In this document: positions 1 through 5,201 of the stretch, piece after piece | How the letters are laid out: each line of letters begins with the position of its first letter | Numbering within the stretch: the first letter of the stretch is position 1 | Source of the DNA: Verrucomicrobiota bacterium | GTDB lineage: Bacteria; Verrucomicrobiota; Verrucomicrobiia; Chthoniobacterales; UBA10450 | Length of the DNA stretch: 5,201 nucleotides | Direction: 5' to 3' | Assembly: GCA_003219395.1 (NCBI GenBank) | Contig: QHOR01000005.1 | Location: 1,041 to 6,241, forward strand | Translations under genes and position numbers: made by a program | The notes under the pieces: generated by a model | Database searches by the model: none | What the model saw: the letters and a program-made list of their open reading frames with translations, nothing else | Told to the model about the DNA's origin: nothing

Positions 1-258
1 GAAAGAAGCGATCACCACGCAGCTGCATGGTGCGAAACGATGGCGGGACGACCCACACTCCTGATCCGCGCCAAGTAACTAGAAGCCATCTCATGCGCGA
101 GGTTCAGATAATTTTTCGAGCCAAAATAGAAACTATGCGCCGATTCCGAAGTGACGATCTGCGCCTGAGTGTTACTACAACGTTTGGTCAACAATGATAG
201 CGCGAGCGCTGCTGAGGACCTTAGGAAATCCATCGCCGCAGGCGACAAAACAGCAAGT
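1..258. other. No recognisable gene (decayed or intergenic sequence)
   Basis: All three forward frames were read. Frame 1 has stops at about 76 and again before 169. Frame 3 stays open from position 3 to about 200, but its translation is rich in Arg, Thr and Ser, has no hydrophobic start and resembles nothing I know. The reverse strand is open from 293 down to 12, but its product is not recognisable and it runs across the relic at 259-342, which is better explained on the plus strand. No tRNA, hairpin terminator or tandem repeat was seen. The stretch is probably eroded sequence left from a gene upstream of the window. Confidence 0.4.
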
Positions 259-342
259 AAGCGCGAGGTGAGCACCAAGCGGAAGATCGTCAAAACGCAT
301 CAGATGTCAGAGAAAGAAGTCGAAAAGAGAGAGAAGGAACCC
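259..342 (+). pseudogene. C-terminal tail relic of a paralogue of the LprI-like gene at 1060-2046
   Basis: In frame 1 this stretch reads KREVSTKRKIVKTHQMSEKE followed by a charged tail. The last residues of the protein at 1060-2046 read KFDPSGKCKFVETHQMSKKE, also followed by a Glu/Lys tail. The two align without gaps, share THQMS exactly, and match at roughly two thirds of the bases by eye. In the intact gene the tail ends in a stop overlapping the next ATG (ATGA at 2043). Here an ATGA also follows, at 343, but the distance from THQMS to ATGA is 7 bases longer, so the tail no longer meets a stop and runs in frame into the following ORF. I infer a deleted or decayed paralogue; nothing upstream in frame 1 matches the rest of that protein. 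Confidence 0.55.
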
Positions 343-345
343 ATG
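334..345 (+). promoter_or_regulatory. Strong Shine-Dalgarno AAGGA before ATG 343
   Basis: AAGGA at 334-338 sits 4 bases before an ATG that is in frame with the DUF3828-like gene. It is the best ribosome site in the window near that gene, yet the ATG would add 30 residues ahead of a normal signal peptide. It may be the surviving start site of a lost small gene that followed the relic paralogue, or an alternative start for the present gene. Confidence 0.4.
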
Positions 346-432
346 AGAACTTTTTTTAAACACCAATTTGAAACTCCCTCGCTTCCGCGCTCGTTCGCTG
401 CTATCCGTCGCGGCTTTAGGCTTTCAAAGAGA

Positions 433-927
433 ATGAGCACTTTACGGAACATGACGTTTCGCCACGCACTTGTTATTTCACTCATTTTTATCGGCGCAGC
501 TTGTTTCGGAGCCGACGCAAACAAATCTTCGCCAGAAGACTTCATTCGCTCTCTTTATCGTTTTCATCAACCGGGGAAAGATACGCCAGACTGGTTCGGC
601 GATAAGCGAACGCTATCCAAGTACTTCGACAAAGAACTTACGGCCCTATTCATAAAGGATGCCGAATGCCAGAAACGGGAACAGGGTGTTTGCAATCTCG
701 ATTTTGACCCTATTTACGACGCGCAAGATTTCGAGAAGGAAACGACTAACGTTCAAATTGCTGCAGTGGCGGGTCAGCCTGACTTGTTCAAGGTGACGTT
801 CACCAACTTGGAAACTCGAATGCTCGTCTACAGACTCACGAACACTCCGGGTGGATGGCGAATCAGCGATATCAAGTATCCCGAAGAGCCTTCGCTAAAA
901 GAAATATTGTCCCACGACATCAAATAA
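433..927 (+). CDS. Secreted DUF3828-like protein
   Basis: A 164-residue exported protein. Residues 1-29 form a signal peptide: a basic start (MSTLRNMTFRH), a hydrophobic core at about 12-24 and an ADA cleavage site. The GAAC stretch is a poor lipobox, so lipoprotein export is less likely. The mature part begins SPEDFIRSLYRFH, continues with LSKYFDKELTALFIKD (61-76) and has LDFDPIYDAQDF (89-100). This order of an F.R.LY helix, an L..YF...L helix and an LDFDP..(N/D)AQD motif is typical of DUF3828, a small extracytoplasmic family of unknown function. A C-terminal V..TF.N strand and GGWRISDIKYP follow, as in NTF2-like folds. The start is uncertain. The frame is open back to 169, and ATG 343 has a better ribosome site (AAGGA, 4 bases upstream), but starting there puts 30 extra residues before the signal peptide and 169 adds the relic tail. 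ATG 451 is also possible. Family call is fairly confident; function unknown. Confidence 0.72.
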   Translation: MSTLRNMTFRHALVISLIFIGAACFGADANKSSPEDFIRSLYRFHQPGKDTPDWFGDKRTLSKYFDKELTALFIKDAECQKREQGVCNLDFDPIYDAQDFEKETTNVQIAAVAGQPDLFKVTFTNLETRMLVYRLTNTPGGWRISDIKYPEEPSLKEILSHDIK

Positions 928-930
928 TTT

Positions 931-1018
931 GTGCCCAACCAATCTTTGCACCCGGCGCTCGCTCGCGATTCAACAGAAGCCAAAAATCGATTGATGAGAA
1001 TGAATCTGGCGTTAGCTC
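931..1018 (+). repeat. Candidate dispersed intergenic repeat / attC-like element
   Basis: The element begins 3 bases after the stop codon of the preceding gene with GCCCAACCAATC (933-944) and a GC-rich stretch. It ends near GGCGTTAGCT (1008-1017). GCCCAAC fits the RYYYAAC half of integron attC sites. GTTAGCT only partly fits the partner GTTRRRY: four Watson-Crick pairs and one G-T of seven with the left end. The length of about 85 bases and the position directly after a stop codon are attC-like, but I could not find clear inner L boxes. Translated, the left end gives PNQSLHP, similar to peptides I recall being spuriously annotated from dispersed repeats in environmental genomes. The open frame from GTG 931 into the next gene therefore looks accidental. 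Confidence 0.35.
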
Positions 1019-1059
1019 GACGAATTAAGACGAATGATCCACCAGCAAACAGAAGGTCG

Positions 1060-2046
1060 ATGTACTTTGTAATAATTCGCGTAGTTGGTGTCTCGCTTCT
1101 TCTGTCTTCCGCGCTGGTTCACGCACAGACGCAGGCGGCGATGAACGCGCAGGCGCGCGCGGATTTTCAGCGAGCCGACGGTGAGCTAAACAAAACTTAC
1201 CAGATCGTTCTGGCGAAGCTGCCGATTGCCGAAAAGCAAAAACTGAAGGAGGCGCAGCGGGCGTGGGTGGCGTCGCGCGATGCCGATCCGGTGCGAGCGG
1301 CCAAGGACGCGGAAGGCGCCTCGATGGCTCCGAGCATTCGCTACGAAACAATAACGGACCTGACCCGAAAACGCATCACCGAGCTCAAAGCGATGATCGA
1401 CAAGGGAACGATGATTAGTCCGCCAACGCAGGCAGCGCAATCACCCAACGCGCAAGCGAGTTCAGGTTCGAAGTCCGAGCCAGCGCCAGATTCGTTTTCT
1501 CCAGATAAAGAATGGGAATATACGTGCGAGGAGTATGGCATCGGCCAATGTGCGCCGGAAATAGTCAATGCCACGACCAGCGACATCGTTTTGGATTTTG
1601 ATGAAGAAGTCCATGGGCCGGAGGCAAGCGCGGCACGAGTGGTCTGGGCGCCGAATTCCAAACGCTTCGCTTTCAATTATAGTCCACCGCACGCTCATTA
1701 CGCCCAATACGCAACAGTGGCGTTTTACCAACTCGAAGGCGACAAGTGGCTGCAATTAGCGGCGCCGCTTAGCCTGGTAGACGAGTCTCAACTACTACAG
1801 CTGGGCAAGAAGCATTTGCTCAAAGACTTCAACCCGCGCCGCTGCGCGGCGGAGCGCGATGTTGTGAAGCTGCGCAACTGGATCGATGCGAATACGGCAA
1901 TTCTCTACGCGCCGTGTTATGGGCGGACGTCGAACGAGCTGGAAGCCGCCTTCCTTTTCACGTTGAAGTTCGACCCCTCCGGCAAGTGCAAGTTCGTGGA
2001 GACGCACCAGATGTCGAAAAAGGAACTCGAGGAAGAAGAAAAATGA
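1060..2046 (+). CDS. Secreted LprI-like (DUF1311) protein with extra C-terminal domain
   Basis: A 328-residue exported protein. Residues 1-22 are a signal peptide (MYFVIIR, then a hydrophobic core, cleavage near VHA). Residues about 33-110 resemble the LprI/DUF1311 domain: AD.ELNKTYQ, then L..AQRAWV..RDAD, then a conserved TR.R..EL helix. Known members include Mycobacterium LprI, a lysozyme inhibitor; whether this one inhibits lysozyme is unknown. The cysteines usual in that domain are absent. A Pro/Ser/Gln-rich linker (120-145) leads to a second domain with SPDK (147-150), VVWAPNSKRFAF (194-205) and five cysteines (156, 164, 262, 286, 310), ending in a Lys/Glu-rich tail. ATG 1060 has AGAAGG 3 bases upstream and gives a normal signal peptide. 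The longer frame from GTG 931 would translate the repeat-like element. The stop overlaps the next gene by ATGA, implying translational coupling. Confidence 0.75.
   Translation: MYFVIIRVVGVSLLLSSALVHAQTQAAMNAQARADFQRADGELNKTYQIVLAKLPIAEKQKLKEAQRAWVASRDADPVRAAKDAEGASMAPSIRYETITDLTRKRITELKAMIDKGTMISPPTQAAQSPNAQASSGSKSEPAPDSFSPDKEWEYTCEEYGIGQCAPEIVNATTSDIVLDFDEEVHGPEASAARVVWAPNSKRFAFNYSPPHAHYAQYATVAFYQLEGDKWLQLAAPLSLVDESQLLQLGKKHLLKDFNPRRCAAERDVVKLRNWIDANTAILYAPCYGRTSNELEAAFLFTLKFDPSGKCKFVETHQMSKKELEEEEK
2029..2042 (+). promoter_or_regulatory. Ribosome binding site inside the end of the LprI-like gene
   Basis: GAGGAAG at 2029-2035 lies 7 bases before ATG 2043, entirely within the Glu codons that end the upstream gene. 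It selects ATG 2043 over the in-frame upstream ATG at 1914, and the ATGA overlap supports coupled translation of the two genes. Confidence 0.6.
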
Positions 2047-2462
2047 GATGGTCGAGACAAACTTGGTTGGCCGGCATTTTAACTCTGTGTTTTTTTCCCG
2101 ACGCACTTTCGCAGACCGATTTTCCTGCATTCTGGAACAAGTTTAAATCCGCGGTGATCGCTGGCGATAAAGCGACAGTCGCGGAGATGACGAAATTCCC
2201 GCTCTCGATGCCATACGGGGTGAAGCCCGTAAAGAACAAGGAGGATCTCTTGCGCCGGTATAACGAAATTTTCAAAGGCGAAGCCAATGCCGCCCAATGT
2301 TTTGGGAGCGGGCAACCGCAAAAAGAATCGGCACGGCGATACGAGATCTATTGCCCCTTCAAGCAGACTCCAGACGACCGGGAAAACGCACCGATCCGCT
2401 TCATTTTTGAACAGGCCAAAAGCGTCTGGAAATTTGCCGGCCTCGACAACATCAATGAATGA
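2043..2462 (+). CDS. Small secreted protein, NTF2-like fold possible
   Basis: A 139-residue exported protein. Residues 1-23 form a signal peptide (MRWSRQ, hydrophobic core WLAGILTLCFF, cleavage after ALS). The mature protein starts with an amphipathic helix (FPAFWNKFKSAVIAGDKATV), then KFPLSMPYGVKPV (51-63), KEDLLRRYNEIF (66-77), two cysteines (86 and 104) that could pair after export, IYCPF (102-106), and a final strand pattern IRFIFEQAKSVWKFAGLDNI. A helix with the AGDKA turn, a ..L..RY..IF segment and a closing W.F..L strand resemble small NTF2-like (SnoaL/DUF4440-type) proteins, but I see no catalytic residues and the family call is tentative. The start is set by a good ribosome site and the ATGA overlap with the upstream gene. 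Its own stop overlaps the following ATG in the same way. Function unknown. Confidence 0.75.
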   Translation: MRWSRQTWLAGILTLCFFPDALSQTDFPAFWNKFKSAVIAGDKATVAEMTKFPLSMPYGVKPVKNKEDLLRRYNEIFKGEANAAQCFGSGQPQKESARRYEIYCPFKQTPDDRENAPIRFIFEQAKSVWKFAGLDNINE

Positions 2463-3367
2463 TGCGGAGTAACACCAGAGGTTTCGACACAGCTGCCCGC
2501 CCATTCGCCAGAACCAGCGGACAACGTCTGATGCAGTCGGTCACAATTAGTATCGTGTCACTGGTCATGCCTTTTGCAGCTCTTCGCGCACAGACGCAAT
2601 CGCCGGTGAGCGCGCAGGCTAGCGCCTCGCCGCAGTCAGATGCTTCGAAGTCCACCCAGCCCTTTCTTGTCTTTCCGGACACGAAATCGCCGGACCGTTA
2701 TGCGATCGCCTGGGGCTTGCCGAAACATCCGGAGGTTTGGGCGAAGGTATCTCGGTTCCAACAGCAACATCCGGCTGGAGCGGAAGCTGGTTCCGAAGAG
2801 GACAAACAATTGGATGAATTGTTTCAAAACGTCAATGCTGTCGGCGACGCCATTGAAAATTACGTGATCGATCTTCGTGCCGGGACAATCATCCGCAAGC
2901 TGGACTGTCCGCGGCTGCCGGGTTGGACTCATGGGCGAGAGGCCGAACCAGATTACTGGACGATGGCCGATCGAAAGCCGAATCATCATGATCTTGAAGT
3001 GGTGTGGTCGCCACAGAGCGACTTGGTCCTGATCAATCATACCTGGCGCTGGGATTGCGTGACCTTTTGCGCAGTGACGCTCGGTGACGGCCGCGCCACA
3101 TCTGAATTGGATCTGAACAGACCACTCAGCGCTGCCGTTCGCAATCTTGTCGCGAGATCTTTTCCTCGCGGGTTCCGGTACACCAAGAAGGATTTGAATG
3201 TTTCGTTCTCGGATGTGAAGCAAGTCGGCGATGACAAATTTTCGGCCGTTGGCGATGCGGTAGTCGAAAAATACTGGTCAGGCGGCGGTGCTAAGGTCGA
3301 TTTCGCTCTCCTACCTGCCGGCAAAGGGAAGACAGTTAAGCTCGTCGGTGTTCGCGCACAATTATAA
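2459..3367 (+). CDS. Secreted protein of unknown function, related module to neighbours
   Basis: A 302-residue product with an N-terminal export signal. The hydrophobic core (about residues 27-42) ends in LRAQTQ, like the signal peptide of the gene at 1060. The mature region has a Ser/Gln/Ala-rich start, KSPDRYAIAWGL (about 76-87), a Glu/Gln-rich segment, then NYVIDLRAGTIIRKL, DLEVVWSPQSDLVLI (178-192), three cysteines (150, 200, 204) and a beta-rich end. The W-S-P-x-S strand followed by a hydrophobic strand looks like a piece of a TolB/WD40-type propeller, but too few repeats are present for a complete one. ATG 2459 overlaps the previous stop (ATGATG), and from here the signal has Arg residues in its n-region. 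ATG 2531 is an alternative giving 278 residues, but its n-region lacks positive charge. No enzyme motif recognised. Confidence 0.7.
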   Translation: MMRSNTRGFDTAARPFARTSGQRLMQSVTISIVSLVMPFAALRAQTQSPVSAQASASPQSDASKSTQPFLVFPDTKSPDRYAIAWGLPKHPEVWAKVSRFQQQHPAGAEAGSEEDKQLDELFQNVNAVGDAIENYVIDLRAGTIIRKLDCPRLPGWTHGREAEPDYWTMADRKPNHHDLEVVWSPQSDLVLINHTWRWDCVTFCAVTLGDGRATSELDLNRPLSAAVRNLVARSFPRGFRYTKKDLNVSFSDVKQVGDDKFSAVGDAVVEKYWSGGGAKVDFALLPAGKGKTVKLVGVRAQL

Positions 3368-3444
3368 CTCGAGCTAAGGCCCGCACGTTATTGCTACTAT
3401 TCTTGCAATTGATATCTGCAACTAACCGACTGCGAATTCGAATT
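3368..3444 (+). other. Short gap between two genes, no clear terminator
   Basis: These 77 bases separate the stop of the gene at 2459-3367 from the chosen start of the propeller gene. They are AT-richer than the genes. I see no stem-loop with a T-run and no convincing -35/-10 pair. The frame of the propeller gene is open through the gap, which is why its start is hard to place. Read-through from the upstream operon is plausible. Confidence 0.45.
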
Positions 3445-5201
3445 GTGCTTAAAGTGGCGTGCCTGGCAACACTGCTGGCTTCCAGCTACGGCGTGGCCGG
3501 CCTTGATTTGAACAATCCCACAGCTCTGGCCTTTGATCACTCTGGGAACCTCTTTGTTGCGGATCATGCAGCTCAAATAATCTTTAAACTTACACCCGAT
3601 GGGACAAGGAGCGTTTTTGTTACCGGGGTTCGCTTATCCGACGGCAATGGGCTTGCGTTTGATGCGGCGGACAATCTCTTCGTGTTAAGCCCAAGCGGGA
3701 AGTACCACGTCGGCGGCACGATTCTCAAATTCAATCCGGACGGAACCCGCAGCACTTTTGCCACCGACGTGGCCCTTCCTTACAGCCTTGCAATCGACCC
3801 GTCAGGCAATCTCTTTGTCTCGGATTGGGACACTGGCTCGATCTATAAACTTACTCCAAAGGGAGAGAAGAACACTTTCGCTACAACGGAGATCGCAGCT
3901 AAGATCCTGGCTTGTGACCAGGCGGGCAATCTTTTTGCCGGAGTTCCGCTCAAACATAGTATCTTCAAATACGAACCTCGCGGAGTGAGGAGCGACTTTG
4001 CTGTGGGTGTAACAACCCATGCTTTAGCTGTTGATAAGGCAGGCAACGTGTATGTCGGTGAAACCGGAAACACGATCTTCAAATTTACGCCGGCCGGCGC
4101 TAAAAGCGATTTCGCGAAGGTAACAACTTCACCCCGCAGCTTTGCCTTTGATGCATCAGGCAACCTGTTCGTTGTGGAAAGCTTTAGCGGAGCCATTTCA
4201 AAGTTCGCTCTCGATGGCACAGAAAGTGTGTTCCTAGCCGGTCGGCCTGTCCCCGAACCGCAGGAGCAAGAGGCAGAATCCGAAACATCCGAAACTGATT
4301 CCTCTGCGGGCTTGCCAGATAAATATGCAAAGAACTATCTCATCGCCCGTAGCACGATCTCGCCGGACAAGAAGTTTGGTGTAATTTACCCCACTGTCGA
4401 TTACTACCAATCGTCCGATAATGCGAAGGATTACGTCGTCGCCTTACAGCCGTTCAGCATTCTCGGCGCACTGCAAGCAGAGGAACCCTACTTTCAACAC
4501 CAAAGCAATGGCGGCATCAGTGCCGAATGGTCGGATGACAGCTCGGTCGCACTTATCACGCTCGACGGGAAGTGGGGGCCGCACGACGTTTTCCTGGTCG
4601 AATTTCACAACGACAAGCCGAGCCGGATAACGAACCTTCTGGGCAAAGCGCGTGATCTGTTGCCGCCTAACGGTCGCAAAGCCATTTTCATCGAGGATGA
4701 GGATACGACGTTCCAACTCGACGGCACCAGCCGAGTCGTCATCAATGGCAGCGTGCAAACTAGTCCCAACGATCTGGGCTTGAGCCCTGATGCGTGGAAT
4801 GGGCATGTTGACGCGGCCTGGGACGTCAAATATGCAAAGTTTACCTCCAAGGAGGTATCGGGACGGGAGCGTGGTGCTGACGCCTACCGCAATCGTGGAC
4901 AATCTGCTGCCGAAGAGAAACGCGCTAACTCGGCGGAAGATGTTCAGAAGGCTATTGGGTTGACCTCAAAAGGTTGGGACTACTACTTATCTCTGGCTTG
5001 GTATCATCTTTTCGATCGAAAACCTCATGAGGCCATAGCAGCGTCTCTTAAGGCTTTGGAACTTTCTCCGCATAACGCGGCAATGATCAAGGTCGCTCTC
5101 GCCCACAGCTATGTCTTCGATAACCAGTTCGATAAGGCGAAGGCAATTTATTTGGAAAATAAAAATGCCAAGCTTCGCGACGACGAGCGGACGTTCAGTC
5201 A
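3445..5201 (+). CDS. Exported NHL-propeller / TPR protein (3' end outside window)
   Basis: At least 585 residues with no stop before the window ends. Residues 1-19 are a signal peptide. Residues 24-267 form six blades with the pattern LAFD.SGNLFV.D.....I.KL.PDG..S.FA, a six-bladed NHL/SMP-30-like beta-propeller; such domains bind proteins or ligands and a few are enzymes. A Glu/Ser/Pro linker (268-288) follows, then a beta-rich domain with SPDKKFGVIY (306-315) and AEWSDDSSVALI (360-371), and two TPR motifs (about 511-580, including SLAWYHLFDRKPHEAIAASLKALELSP). It probably works as a protein-interaction scaffold in the periplasm or outside the cell. The start is uncertain: there is no in-frame ATG near the signal peptide and no clear ribosome site. 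GTG 3445 gives MLKVACLATLLASS; TTG 3409 would give a longer basic n-region, and GTG 3454 a shorter one. Confidence 0.8.
   Translation, partial: MLKVACLATLLASSYGVAGLDLNNPTALAFDHSGNLFVADHAAQIIFKLTPDGTRSVFVTGVRLSDGNGLAFDAADNLFVLSPSGKYHVGGTILKFNPDGTRSTFATDVALPYSLAIDPSGNLFVSDWDTGSIYKLTPKGEKNTFATTEIAAKILACDQAGNLFAGVPLKHSIFKYEPRGVRSDFAVGVTTHALAVDKAGNVYVGETGNTIFKFTPAGAKSDFAKVTTSPRSFAFDASGNLFVVESFSGAISKFALDGTESVFLAGRPVPEPQEQEAESETSETDSSAGLPDKYAKNYLIARSTISPDKKFGVIYPTVDYYQSSDNAKDYVVALQPFSILGALQAEEPYFQHQSNGGISAEWSDDSSVALITLDGKWGPHDVFLVEFHNDKPSRITNLLGKARDLLPPNGRKAIFIEDEDTTFQLDGTSRVVINGSVQTSPNDLGLSPDAWNGHVDAAWDVKYAKFTSKEVSGRERGADAYRNRGQSAAEEKRANSAEDVQKAIGLTSKGWDYYLSLAWYHLFDRKPHEAIAASLKALELSPHNAAMIKVALAHSYVFDNQFDKAKAIYLENKNAKLRDDERTFS
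3514..4245 (+). repeat. Six tandem NHL-like blade repeats (protein level)
   Basis: The aspartate of the LAFD-type motif falls at residues 31, 73, 118, 158, 197 and 236 of the propeller protein, a period of 39-45 residues. Each is followed by a GN(L/V)(F/Y) turn (DNLF in blade 2). DNA copies such as GGCAATCTCTTTGT recur with variation, so the repeats are old and diverged rather than recent duplications. Blade 2 is longest, with a SPSGKYHVGG insertion. Confidence 0.8.

Noticed and set aside
12..293. Reverse-strand ORF of 93 codons with a hydrophobic beginning
   Set aside because: It overlaps the plus-strand relic at 259-342, its product is unrecognisable, and no ribosome site precedes it; most likely a shadow of decayed sequence.
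169..432. N-terminal extension of the DUF3828-like ORF
   Set aside because: It consists of a paralogue's tail plus an unconserved basic stretch placed before a normal signal peptide, so it is probably not part of the working protein.
931..1059. GTG-initiated extension of the LprI-like gene
   Set aside because: It translates the repeat-like element (PNQSLHP...) and would put 43 residues before a good signal peptide; ATG 1060 has AGAAGG upstream.
1914..2042. Upstream in-frame extension of the small gene at 2043
   Set aside because: It lies wholly inside the upstream coding region in another frame, while ATG 2043 has a good ribosome site and ATGA overlap.
1795..2130. Reverse-strand ORF of 111 codons
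   Set aside because: Antisense shadow across two well-supported plus-strand genes, with no signal or domain of its own.
3365..3400. Possible terminator near CTCGAG after the gene ending at 3367
   Set aside because: CTCGAG is only a 6-base palindrome with no extended stem and no T-run.
3843..4220. Reverse-strand ORF of 125 codons with internal repeats
   Set aside because: Its repeats are the antisense image of the propeller blades on the plus strand.
3514..4245. Regularly spaced DNA repeats that could suggest a CRISPR-like or tandem array
   Set aside because: The period is a multiple of codons and the repeats encode NHL blades in one open frame; there are no identical direct repeats with unique spacers.
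4444..4902. Reverse-strand ORF of 152 codons
   Set aside because: Antisense to the long open propeller/TPR frame, which has clear domains; composition effect.

Overview
The window reads as a bacterial chromosomal segment of moderate GC content. It carries a run of plus-strand genes for exported proteins, most of them of unknown function. The combination of secreted DUF3828-like, LprI-like, NHL-propeller/TPR and orphan small proteins, with AQTQ-type signal-peptide ends and few strong Shine-Dalgarno sites, suggests a soil bacterium of the Verrucomicrobiota (Chthoniobacter/Udaeobacter type) or possibly Acidobacteriota. That placement is an inference from protein character; there is no rRNA or other marker gene here.

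Layout: positions 1-258 hold no gene I can defend. Positions 259-342 hold a relic that matches the C-terminal tail of the gene at 1060-2046, so another copy of that gene probably once ended here. Next is a secreted DUF3828-like protein (433-927). Immediately after its stop lies a roughly 90-base element that resembles a dispersed or attC-like repeat (931-1018). Then come three tightly packed genes: a secreted LprI-like (DUF1311) protein with an extra C-terminal domain (1060-2046), a small secreted protein (2043-2462) and a secreted protein of about 300 residues (2459-3367). Both junctions are 4-base ATGA overlaps, so the three are probably one translationally coupled operon. After 77 bases a large exported protein begins (about 3445) and runs off the window end. 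It has six NHL-like propeller blades, an acidic linker, a beta-rich domain and C-terminal TPRs.

All five proteins have N-terminal signal sequences, so the cluster acts in the envelope or outside the cell. Three of them (1060, 2459 and 3445) share a loose module with an SPDK-type motif followed by a W-S/A-P/D-x-S strand, which looks like fragments of WD40/TolB-type propeller sequence. Together with the tail relic and a shared signal-peptide segment, this suggests the locus grew by duplication and reshuffling of exported-protein genes. No enzyme active site, transporter, regulator, RNA gene, CRISPR array, transposase or clear terminator was found. A defined pathway cannot be assigned.
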